The notes below the pieces were generated by a model that searched no databases, was not told the DNA's origin, and saw nothing but the letters and a program-made list of their open reading frames with translations. A DNA stretch of 64,000 nucleotides from the NCBI GenBank assembly GCA_014529385.2, contig CM043944.1, positions 172,920,740-172,984,739 on the forward strand, given 5' to 3'. A program made the position numbers and the translations under genes. How positions within the stretch are numbered: the stretch's first letter is position 1; each line of letters starts with the position of its first letter. The stretch comes from Adiantum capillus-veneris. Its lineage: Eukaryota > Streptophyta > Polypodiopsida > Polypodiales > Pteridaceae. This document shows positions 32,116-43,058 of the stretch, one piece after another.

Positions 32116-33552
32116 AAGACTAACATAGGGACAGGAGAGGATCCTGTGTATATGAATGACCCTGAGGACGACTCAGATTCGATAGAGACCACGGAGACCA
32201 AAACTATTACTACAAAGGAAAAAGCTAGTGAGGAGGATCACGAGAGGGAATTACGACGAACACCAAAAGAGTATTCAAAGTTAAACCACCCAGTTGTGAA
32301 CCCCCAAGATAAGCCACGAGAGACAAAAAATGAGGATTGCAAGAGAAAGATTGGAACCTATCCAAACCCAACAGTGGAAATTGAACGAGTCCAACAACTG
32401 AGGGGTTTGGTGGAAGAAACTCAACGAACATTAGAACCTGAACCCAAACATATCCAGATGTCGGACACAGTGTTCCCCACACAAGTTCAACCTCACAAGA
32501 ACTACAGGCCATTAGCTATACCCAGTATCATTCGGGAAGAGAGTGAGGGTAGGACATCTGAAAGTGGACACACACCTTTCCTACTAGAGAGAATGTTTGG
32601 TGAGGGAATGCCCGACCCCCTTGAGGAAGTGGAGATTCCATCTTCACCATTCTCTTGTCAGGGTCCTACGTCCCACAAGATGCCATTAAATGTTGCCAAA
32701 TTGATGGATTTCATGTCTTCAGAAGTTAGAACCACCATCATGTCCAAACTATATAAAGACCTCGAGCTAGTCTCAGCTCTTCGAGCCTTCCTCAATGGAG
32801 AATTACAGGCCGGATTACCACAGTTTGCACATATGAGCAAACCTGACTCGGTAATGAATGATGAGGAACATTTAGCACCACCATCTGACCTAGCGGGACA
32901 TGAATCTATAATTGAAGTACCCGTTAACAAGTTGGGGCAATACTTTGAAGGTGATGAATCTAATGCTACTCTACCAATCACTACTAAAGGATTAACTATA
33001 AAGGGGGTCCTTGACGGTGGTGCGGGAGTCAGCATGGTGACAAAGAGTTGTTGGGAGTCTATGGGGCGACCTCACCTTGAAGCCACAAGCCTAGTGGTAA
33101 AAATGGCTTATGGATCTATTGTTACGCCTATTGGAATGCTAAAGGATCTCAGAATCAAGGTCTTGGGACACAAGGTAAGGCAGACTTTCATTGTTATGGA
33201 TTTTTCCAAGCATCCTATGTCATTTGAGATAATCTTAGGGCGTCCATTCATGAGGGAAGCAAAAATGGTGCATGGTTGGTCCAAAAACCACGTCTACTTA
33301 CAGTTCCAAGACTCTATCATTCGAGTTGATCTTTTAAGTGGTCGAACGCATCCTCTAGGAAATAAATTCATCATTGATAATCGATCAGACACAACAATTC
33401 ACTCAGCTCCATTACAGTATTGTTACACGTGTAACGAAGACACGAATATTGGGGAGAACTCTCCTTATATGGATATCCTACCCAGAATGGCTGAGTCAGA
33501 CAATGTCGATTGGGTGCACCTAGTGGAAACTATAGATACATGGGGGAGCTAG
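32116..33552 (+). pseudogene. Element B linker (right half) and first protease
   Basis: The element B frame resumes after element C. A long acidic linker precedes a retropepsin domain with conserved VPVNKLGQYFEGDESNATLP, active site VLDGGAGVSMV (Asp codon 33013-33015; Gly replaces the usual Ser/Thr after Asp) and IILGRPFMREAKM. It would process gag-pol. A one-base frame change in a G run near 33542-33546 moves the reading to the next frame; the TAG at 33550-33552 is the consequence. Confidence 0.85.
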
Positions 33553-34198
33553 AGGAACAACCTGGGTAACACCAGATGGGGAAGAGATACCACACATTGC
33601 ACCAGTAAACATGTTAGGTGTAGCGCATGTAACATCCGATGATAGGAAAGAGGCGCACCTACTTGAGAGTGAAACCGATGATTCCTCAAAGGCTTCAGGC
33701 CAATACACATCAGAAATGGAATCTCAGGGAGAAATGGATTCAGAACCTGAAGAAACATCGAGTGAACCAAGTATAGAAATTGAACACTCAAGGCCTAGTA
33801 CGACCATCTATGGTAATTTATATGAGAGTGAAGAAGATACAAGCGAAGGCCTATCAGGCGAGTCGAGTTCAAACATTTACCAAAATCAAAACCTTAACAA
33901 GAAACAAAGGTCATATAAGAGACGACGATATCGAGCAAATGTGAGAGCTAGGATAAACAAGGAAAGATCTACTGCAGAATGGCTTAGCTATCTAGGGGCA
34001 TGTGATGCTCATCGAAAGCTAGTAGACAATTGGGGTGAACATCTCCAGAGTGTCATGTGGTGCAGCCCGCGACCCATTGACCTCGCTCAATTGGAGGTTA
34101 CAGAGCCGAAATTGAGTCGGACTATAAGAAGACGTCAAAACCGAGAGTTAGCACAACAACAAAAGGAGGCTGAACAAAGGTCTCCGTCAGGACAATAG
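33553..34198 (+). pseudogene. Element B protease-RT linker
   Basis: Frame shifted by the G-run change; reads through GEEIPHIAPVNMLGVAHV, then an acidic Ser/Glu-rich stretch and a very basic stretch (KKQRSYKRRRYRANVRARIN), similar in character to the linker in element A. TAG at 34196-34198 interrupts it. Confidence 0.7.
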
Positions 34199-35632
34199 CC
34201 TGCTGACTTACATACGGCTCCTGAACATTTTAAATCTTATACCACGGGGGAGCGAAAGGTTTTGTATGCCAAAGCCCAACGAATACCTACCAATGGAAGC
34301 AGTGGAGTCTATGATGGTCCAGCGGTAGTTAAAGAGATAGAATTAGCAGAACCAGGTGAGGATTCTAAACCAGTCTTTATTGCTCAAGACCTTACCGAAA
34401 CTGAAGAGGCTGTACTTTAGGAGCTCCTCAAGGAATACAAGGATATCTTTGCTTGGACATATCATGACATGAAGGGCGTTCCACCTTCTGTGGTGCAACA
34501 TACAATTCCCATGATCAACACTGCTAAACCCGTCCAGCAACGACCATATCCAATGAATCCTAAGTACGCCAAAATTGTACAAGAGGAGATTGAAAAACTT
34601 ATCCAATGTGGATTCATATACCCTATTGAGCACTCAGAATGGGTTTCTCTAATAGTCATTGTGCCAAAAAAGAATGGGAAACTAAGAGTGTGTGTGGACC
34701 TCAAGAAAGTTAATGCAGCTACTAGGAGAGATCATTATCCCTTGCCATATTCAGAACATGTGCTTGAGAGAGTTGCGGGCAAGGAAGCTTATAGCTTTTT
34801 AGATGGGTACTCTGGTTACAATCAAATCACAATTGCATTAGAGGACCAAGCTAAAACTGCTTTTATCACAGAGTTTGGAGTGTTTGCATTTCGTGTTATG
34901 GCTTTTGGCTTAACAAATGCCCCTGCTACATTCCAACGATTAATAAACACTGCGTTTAAGGAATTTCTAAGGGAGTTTTGTGAAGCTTTCCTAGACGACC
35001 TTTGTGTTTATTCTTCTTGGGAGAAGCATTTGTTATATCTACGAAAAATATTTGAAAGGTGCAGATTTTATCGCATCTCATTGAACCCTTTCAAATGCCA
35101 ATTTTGGGTTAAGCATGGAGTCATTCTAGGGCATATAGTGTCCAAGAACGGGATATCCACAGATGAGAGTAAGATTAAAGCCATTGCCGATTTGCCACCA
35201 CCTACTAACTATAAAGGGGTTCAAAGATTTATGCGCCATGTTGGTTATTATCGAAGGTATATTTTAAACTTTGCCGAGATAGTGCATCCATTGTACAAGC
35301 TTCTTATCGAGTTTCACTGGACGAAAGAATGTCATCAATCTTATGAGTTATTAAAGAAGGCCCTAACAAGTGCTCCAATCCTGCGAACACCTGATTGGAA
35401 TGTACCTTTTCATGTGCATATTGATGCATCAAATTTTGCTATTGGGTGTGTTCTAACTCAACCAGAAGAACATAAATTGGACTACCCTATTAGCTTTGCA
35501 AGTCGCCAATTAAATGATGCCGAGATGAACTACACTACTACAGAGCGCGAAGGTCTAGCTATGATTTACGCAGTAAAGAAATTTCTCTACTACCTTCTTG
35601 CTACCAAGTTTGTGTTTTATGTTGATCATTAA
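34199..35632 (+). pseudogene. Reverse transcriptase and RNase H of element B
   Basis: In-frame continuation with TAG at 34418-34420. RT motifs: KDIFAWTYHDM, VPKKNGKLRVCVDLKKVNAAT, YSFLDGYSGYNQI, AFGLTNAPATFQRL and the active site FLDDL (Asp pair at 34994-34999). RNase H: FHVHIDASNFAIG (Asp), TTTEREGLA (Glu), FYVDH. The TAA at 35630-35632 falls on the Gln of the DHQALLYLVNK motif kept in element A. Polymerase and RNase H residues themselves are preserved. Confidence 0.9.
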
Positions 35633-35905
35633 GCATTGCTATATTTGGTAAACAAGCCGTGTTCCACAGGTCGAATTACACGATGGTTGTTAATTCTTCT
35701 TGAGTTTGACTTCACCGTTGTTGTGAGGCCTGGGAGGAAGCATGTCATGGCGGATCATTTATCTTGTATCCCTAATGGCGAAGCTCCTACAGGGGTTGAT
35801 GATGAATTGCATGATACTCCTTTGTTCATTGTTGAGACAATGCCTGAATGGAGTGAAAAGATTGTTAACTTCTTAGTTAATGGTTTTGCACCCAAAGAGC
35901 TGTGA
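35633..35905 (+). pseudogene. RNase H end and linker of element B
   Basis: Same frame; LLYLVNKPCSTGRITRW, HVMADHLSCIPNGEAPTGVDDE as in element A. TGA at 35903-35905 interrupts it before the integrase. Confidence 0.85.
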
Positions 35906-37270
35906 AAAGATATAGCTCAAAAATTAATCAAGGAATGCGAACCCTATTGCTTACTGGCGGGAACTCTCTATAAGAGAGGAAAAGATGATGTTCTTAGACG
36001 ATGTGCCCGCGAGGATGAGTATTTATATATTCTACAAGAGGCACACATGGGCGTAGCTGGTGGTCACTTTTCAAGAAAGTTGACTGCCCGAAGGATCTTA
36101 CAGTCAGGCTATTGGTGGCCCACTCTGTTTAAGGATGCATCACTTTTTGCAAAGGGATGTGATGAATGCCAACGCTTCAAAAAGCCACAAAGAAGTGATA
36201 GGATGCCTCTACATCCCATCAAGGTAACCCAACCATTTGAAAAGTGGGGCTTAGACTTTGTAGGACCGATTAGTCCGGCTGCACGTAACACGCAATCACG
36301 ATATATCATTGTGGCTACCGACTATGTAACCAAATGGGCTAAAGCAAAAGCAACACGAAAGGCGGATGCAAAAACAACAGCTAAGTTCCTCTTTGAGAAC
36401 ATTATCACACATTTTGGATGCCCCTTTGAACTTGTGAGTGACAATGGAACTCATTTTATAAATGAAGTAATAAAAGAACTCACATCAAACTTCATGATAT
36501 CTCACCACAAGTCTACACCCTATTATCCCCAAGCAAATGGCCAAGCTGAGAGTACCAACAAAACTCTCATCTCCATTTTGACAAAGACAGTTGAGGCTCA
36601 TCGCACTCATTGGGACCTAAAGCTTACATCAGCTTTATGGGCTTATCGTACTACGTATAAAGTTGCTATTAATTGCACACCGTTTAAGATGGTGTATGGC
36701 CAAGAAGCAGTTATGCCATGGGAGTTTGTCATTCCTAGTCTTCGAGTAGCTTCTCAAGAAGGTTGGGATGGTAACCCCTTAGTGGAGCGATTATATATCC
36801 TGGAAAGGCTAGATGAAGAGAGGCAATTAGCTATGCGAAATGCTCTAGTGGAGAAGGATAGGAGAAAGAAGTGGTTTGATAGCCATTTAAAGGATAAAGA
36901 CATCAAGGTTGGTGATAAAGTTCTTATGTACGGGGTACGTAATGAAAAGAAGAAATTGAAATACGCTGGTAAGGGACCATATCAAGTGTGTGAAATTACC
37001 CCGCAAGGTACCATTCGTGTGGAGACTCTAGATGGATTTGAAACCATTGGATTCCTTAATGGGAGTAAATTCAAAAGATATTATGATCCTCTAAGCCATG
37101 AAGAGTTGCAAGCCATCCATCAAAAGAAGACTGCCAAGGAACAAGCAGAGCTTAAAAAACTCCAAGCAAGAGTTGAGGCTCGAGAACGACAACAACATCT
37201 TAGACGCCAACGAGAGGCTAATCTGGGAATCACGCAAGCATTTTTCGAGGACACAGATGACGACTCATTA
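35906..37270 (+). pseudogene. Integrase of element B
   Basis: HHCC zinc-binding domain (EAHMGVAGGHF ... CDECQRF) around 36040-36180. Catalytic core: LDFVGPIS (Asp), LVSDNGTHF (Asp), PQANGQAESTNK (Glu), spacing D,D-35-E. LWAYRTTYKVAI and MVYGQEAVMP follow, as in Tat-type integrases, then a GDKVLMYG C-terminal barrel and a charged helical stretch (KEQAELKKLQARVEARERQQ). This is an apparently intact integrase, open from 35906 onward. Confidence 0.92.
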
Positions 37271-37720
37271 GAATCTGAGCCACCCCTACGATACCCAATT
37301 GAGCTAAATAGCCCCTATGGGAAAGTACTATACAATGCCTTATTAGATACGGGAGCTAAACACAATTTTCTATCCTATGGAGTTTGGTGTCAATTAGGGA
37401 AACCGACCCTATCCCCGAGTACGATGCAAGTCAAAGGCATTAATAAAAAGAAAACTACTATTCTTGGAGTCCTTCAGACCCCTGTTGTCTATGACAATGG
37501 AAGCATAGTGCAGAGGTTTCTAGTCATGCCCGCGGGAGCTATGGAAGGCAACGTAAACCTGGGATGCACGTTTATGTTGGCAACCAAATGCACTATTGAT
37601 TGGGATACTGGTAGTGTCACGACGCGACCACCGACTATTACCCCTAATATTCAAGCAAAGTCACCTACGTTGCAAACTCTAGCAAAGTTGAAGGATAGCC
37701 AACATTCACAAGCCAAGGTG
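37271..37720 (+). pseudogene. Second aspartic-protease-like domain of element B (after integrase)
   Basis: Continues the integrase frame without a break. ALLDTGAKHNFLSYGVW carries a classical retropepsin triad (Asp codon 37346-37348), followed by VKGINKKKTTILGVLQTPVV and a late CTFMLATKCTIDW. Element A has the equivalent at 6734-7288. Open and uninterrupted here. Confidence 0.85.
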
Positions 37721-38479
37721 GTTAACTCGTCTTTGTCGGCTACCCATGAACCTAGCACTTCAACACTTGTAGTTGTAGCAAGCAGTAATATTGCAAGTAC
37801 TCAACGTGCACAACCTAAGAGTACATATCAATGGGTCCCCAAGGCCTTACTTCCAACTACCTCAACCCACCCATCCATTCCAAGAAAAAATTTCCCCGGA
37901 AAACCAAGAGCGCACCCTAGGAGAGTCAAGACCAAATCACGATGGATTCCAAAACAACTATTAGAAGCCCAAGGCTACGATGATGGAAATGAGCAAATTT
38001 GGGTACCTAAACGTAAAATGTATCCTTCCCTATCGACAACAAACCCATATGAGTCAAACAGTGTAACGCTAAAGCCAATGGCAAACCGTGGGAAGGGAAA
38101 GATCACAGAATTCTACACACCTAGTCCAGAGCTAGTTTGGGCTCCAAGGCAAAACCAATTTATTCCACCTAGCTCAAGAAGGGGGGAGTTCCATGAAGCT
38201 TCTAGCTCCTCATGTAATACATCCATAGAGTTAAAAGCTTCTACACAACCTCCATCTATAGTAGTGCACCTCCATGAAGCTACAAAAGAATCCACACCTC
38301 CCAGTGTTCAAGAATCACCTGATGAACCACTTCAAGTTCGATCCTGGGAGAGCACCTTACCACCCTTGCAACTTGACGAGGCACCTAGGGTAATAGAAAA
38401 CTACTGGCAAAAATCCTCACCTATTACCAACTGCAACAATTGGTTTCAAAGGGTGACGACATCATTTCAAACAGTATGA
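37721..38479 (+). pseudogene. W-[IV]-P-K tail of element B polyprotein
   Basis: Same open frame to the stop at 38477-38479. A Ser/Thr/Pro/Gln-rich tail contains YQWVPKALLP, RWIPKQLLE, IWVPKRKM and VWAPRQN, spaced about 25-60 residues. The motif family is shared with A and C. Function unknown; low complexity suggests a flexible region. Confidence 0.75.
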
Positions 38480-38487
38480 TCTACCCA

Positions 38488-38498
38488 AGGAAGGGGGG
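38488..38498 (+). other. Internal polypurine tract of element B
   Basis: AGGAAGGGGGG nine bases after the polyprotein stop, identical to the 11-mer before the 3' LTR (40508-40518). Confidence 0.65.
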
Positions 38499-38725
38499 AG
38501 TGTTTGTGGACATCCAGCATTCACTTGCTTCCCTCTCAACCTTTCTCCCTAACCTCTTAATCTCCAATCTTAGGGAATGTATATATGAAGCCTTATACTC
38601 ACAAAAACAAGATAAAAAAGTAAAAGAACAAGAGCCATAACACAAATCATAAAAACAAATTATGCACAAGAACACGACCCTTGTAATATTTGCACTCTAA
38701 CCATCATCTATTTGCGTGTACAGAT

Positions 38726-39148
38726 ATGGCTAGTACGCTAGAGTCATCCACTCCTGCCTTGGGTGAGAGGTACCCTCGTTACTTTTCACAAATATTTCAC
38801 ATGGTCTTTCCAGTGCTTGCATGTGAATGGGATTTGATAGGTACGCTAGCATGTGAGAGGAATTTTGAGGAGTTAGAATGGCTGATACGTCTCTTGACCA
38901 CGTCTGATCCATACTTAGTAGAAAGCGTTTCTCCCATTGCACAAGCCTACCCTTTTGACCAAGATGACTATAGGCGTCTAGTGGCCTTCTTAGTAAACAT
39001 GGGCACCTATGATGAAGAAGAAAATTTACAGGACTACACGGATGGCACATATGGTCTCATGGATGATGACTTTGTTTATCTCAACGACGAGGCTAGGGGT
39101 TTAGCCTTAGGGTTTCCCCCCAACCTCTACAATATCCTATTCCCTTGA
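38726..39148 (+). CDS. Small extra ORF of element B, 140 codons
   Basis: An intact frame from the ATG at 38726 (MASTLESSTP) to a TGA. The product is acidic, with many Asp, Glu, Tyr and Leu and no recognised domain. It lies about 250 bp after the pol stop, in a position where some plant gypsy elements have an additional ORF. TTTGCGTGTACAG/A just before the ATG would serve as a splice acceptor for a subgenomic message (inference). No homologue of the element A coiled-coil ORF is apparent. It is the only element gene here without a visible break, apart from the integrase-tail segment. Confidence 0.5.
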   Translation: MASTLESSTPALGERYPRYFSQIFHMVFPVLACEWDLIGTLACERNFEELEWLIRLLTTSDPYLVESVSPIAQAYPFDQDDYRRLVAFLVNMGTYDEEENLQDYTDGTYGLMDDDFVYLNDEARGLALGFPPNLYNILFP

Positions 39149-40507
39149 CTCTCTAGGGGGAGTGCAAATAATTAGGTTAGGGTTCCTTATGTTTTTTGTT
39201 GTGTTCAATAAGTGTTGGTACCTTTTCCCACTAATGTGCCTCCTGGAGGTATTCCTTTTGTTTCCTAGTGTGTACAGGAGCGTGTTGCTATTGATAGGAT
39301 TTGGACCTTCATGGAATCTTTATCTCGACTCACTCTTCAAATCAAGCGCGACCATCGACACAAACAGGTGTTTCTTGTCCATTAGCATTGCCCCTTATCT
39401 TTTTTGCATCTATGATTGTCTGCTTTAATTGTGATTGGTAGCCTAATATTCACCGAATTTTCTTAGTATCAAACATTTAATTCAATGTAATTTTTTGTCA
39501 TAATCACTTGTCTAGGTTTAAAAATCAAGCAGTCCGACTAAGCTAGTTTGACCAAGTTAGGTGTTAGAGATCTTCTCTTAATACCATGGGGAATACCTTC
39601 CTAATAATCAATGGTTACTTAGGTTCTTAATCCGATTTAGGCAGCATTGTGTGAAATGTACTAGGGCTTTCTAGTGGGCTTGACCCTATTGACCTTTCGC
39701 TTAAGTATTATAAAGGGAGTTTACTAGTGTGATGAGCCTGGGGAGGTGTATCAGTGTTATATGACCCCCCAAAGTTACAAAATTAAAATGTTGAAAATGA
39801 ACAAACAAAAAATCAAAGTGCCACACTGTAAAATCTTAAGGTGGAAGAGAAATCTCAGCTTGATTTGGTACTTCACTCACATGTATTGCCTATGGTACTA
39901 GAGCCCTAGAGGTTCCCAGTGTGGGCGCTTTTCCTTGAAAAGCAAAAAACCCAAGGCATACAAAATAAGCACACACATCAAATTGAATCACTGTGAAAAC
40001 ACTTTGGGGGGTCAAAGAAAAGGTAATCAGTCAGGCGATGATTTCATGAGAAATTCCTTTTATCGTAGCTTAACTACAAGGTCCTCTAGGTATAGCCTCT
40101 AGTCAGCCCTCGAACATGAAATACTTGGCTCTCGCGATTAAACAACTTAATTGACCAGAGAAAATTAAGAAGCTTACCCATGGTATTAATAGTCGATCTC
40201 TAGTGCCTTTTGACCGTTAAATTAGCGACCCCATACTTGTTTAATTTTTTACCTTTACATCTGTTTATGCATTTGATTACATTGCAATTTAATGCTTATT
40301 GCTGACAAATTGTTTAAAATTCTGTTACCAATCAATTGTCTGCCTAAAATTGCATAGGCTTTTTAATCACTTATGAAAATGCAATTATTGTGCAATGTTG
40401 TTTGATTTTGCAGTGACTAATGAAGGCTAAGGACATTCATCTCAAATGCTCTTCCACCTCAACCACCGAGCTTCAACTCAATAGCTTCCAAGGACGGAAT
40501 CTACATC
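39149..40507 (+). other. Untranslated 3' region of element B
   Basis: No supported gene. A/T-rich, with several short frames that share no motif with other elements. Ends in the 3' polypurine tract. Confidence 0.6.
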
Positions 40508-40518
40508 AGGAAGGGGGG
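40508..40518 (+). other. 3' polypurine tract of element B
   Basis: AGGAAGGGGGG, then CA, then the LTR start TGTTAACCC. Confidence 0.88.
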
Positions 40519-40520
40519 CA

Positions 40521-41173
<653 letters not shown>

Positions 41174-41178
41174 GTATC

Positions 41179-42094
41179 CCAGTGGTATACTTAGATCTTG
41201 ATTTGGATATCAAAAGTCCCAAACTTCAGCTGTTTTTGCTTTTTCAGTCAAAAGTGCTAAAGTCCACTTTGAACCCAATTTTCTTACCTGAATGAGATGA
41301 AACCCCTTTCAGTCACTCAATATATCATGCAAGACACACTCATGCAGCCCTCTTATGGTTTTGGTTTCAAGGTAATGTTTTGGCACTAATTGGGTAGGAT
41401 GTCTAGCAATTTCAGTCTTTCTGGCCTTATCCTGTCAAGAGATGGCCAAATTTCCACTTTCCAGTTGAAATTAGAGTAAACCCTACCTTCAGAATACACT
41501 GGTCAACTCAAAATCCCAAATTTCCTCCCAGATTGGCGTGTAGACATCCTTCGCGTAGGATGCCTCCTGGCTTAAAATTAAAGTTTTTTCTGACAGGAAT
41601 GCTTCTGATGCTCTGTAGACCTATCAGAAACACTCACAGTAACTTTTGGACTTCAATTAAACTTTCAGTCACACTTTTGCGTCTTTTTGCGTCTTTTACA
41701 AACTTGTAATGATTCTACCAAGCAAGTGTACATGCATGAAATGCTCTAGATCTGAATCATGATGTCCTACTTACTCTACTCCTACCTATCATGAAGAAAT
41801 GGTGATAATGGTGTTTTTGGTTGCTTTTTGGCCTCTCCGGACTCTCAAGCTCTCCTCTCACCGCTTCTACCACTCCAACTCGTACTCTAGAACTCGACTA
41901 CTACCTAAACTACCTAAGTCTACCTCCTCTACCTAAGTCGAAGGATCTAGGCCAGACACACGCTTCCTAGACTTTCTCTAAGACCTAGAGAGTCCTTCAC
42001 CCTCTGATCCTATCTAAATGTAAAGCCAGACTCTTGGCAAGCCAAAAATCCCAATCCTCAAGGATTAGTCTCGGTCACCTACCTAAGGTTTTCG
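41179..42094 (-). other. Element A leader, LTR-proximal part
   Basis: Continues the leader interrupted by element B. Contains one altered palindrome (41542-41565) and a half copy near 41393-41404. No coding frame is supported. Confidence 0.75.
41542..41565. repeat. 24-nt palindrome copy (two changes)
   Basis: Member of the AGACATCCTACG inverted family. After removing element B it falls about 440 bp from the copy at 16466, as 23253 does from 23696 in element C. Confidence 0.85.
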
Positions 42095-42112
42095 TCCCTG
42101 GCAGCGGCGTCA
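42095..42112 (-). other. Primer binding site of element A (tRNA-Asp type)
   Basis: On the minus strand TGACGCCGCTGCCAGGGA, one base after the LTR. Two substitutions from the element C site; still recognisably complementary to the tRNA-Asp 3' end. Confidence 0.88.
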
Positions 42113-42113
42113 A

Positions 42114-43058
42114 TGTTGGACGGGTACGCCGCGACGGACGTCAGCACAGCAAGAACTCACCTAACAAGTAATGTCAGCTAAGGACGAAGCTCAACCCGCA
42201 GGCGCGTGGAAGCAAGCATAAGGTGTCAACCTACACTCGACCGACTGCTAACTAATTCCTACAGAGGTCCCTACCGATTGTCTAAGTCACAGTCTTCAAA
42301 AGTGCAAAAGAGGAATCTTCCTACAACGCTTGCTAGAGCCGAACACCCATCAAACACTTTCGAAACACCATAGAACTTGAAGGAGACCCTACTAATACCT
42401 ATAGGCCACTCTCCTTAAGGTCTATGAACCAAAATCATGGCCCAAAACACCCGGTGCAGAAACACGTAGGATGTCTGGCCGAAATCTGCAGGTCTTCGTT
42501 TTTGAAATCTGAAGTGCCTAATGTGTAGCTCTACTCAATGTGAACGCGTGGATATGCTGCAATGTGAAATCAGATAACGTATGCTCACCCAAACAACCGA
42601 TGAAGCTCGTAGAAGGAGCTCCCAAAGCCGGACCGTACACGCGCAATGTTGGTATCGGCTTGTAGCTCTAGTCGGAGGCAACAGGCTGCACTTCTCCGCA
42701 CTCGATTCCGACCACCGTAGCACACGTAGCGTCAAGACAAAGCTCACACTCTCTCTCTCTCACGTACACAGTACGCTCACTCACAGACTTCAAACTTGTT
42801 TTTAAAATGACAAAAGGGGGTTTTTTTTTATTAAGGTCAAAAAGTGGTATATATATCTTACAACTTCTCAAACCCTAAAGTTCCAAAATCATCCATCTAC
42901 TCCATCTAACTATCAAAAATGGGATACAAGCTGGAAACTTCTGTAAGTTCCAATATTTACAAGGTGAAAAATCGGGTTTTCTTTTACGAATGCATAATTA
43001 CAAAAAATAATAGTCCGCCGAGTAGTTAGATGCTGTGGGGTGTGTCCAGCTTCTAACA
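42114..43058 (-). repeat. 5' LTR of element A
   Basis: 945 bp, TGTTGGACG...CTTCTAACA on the plus strand. Its 598 right-hand bases match 1-585. Contains a TATATATAC stretch and a half palindrome (ACGTAGGATGTCT) near 42463-42476. Confidence 0.92.
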
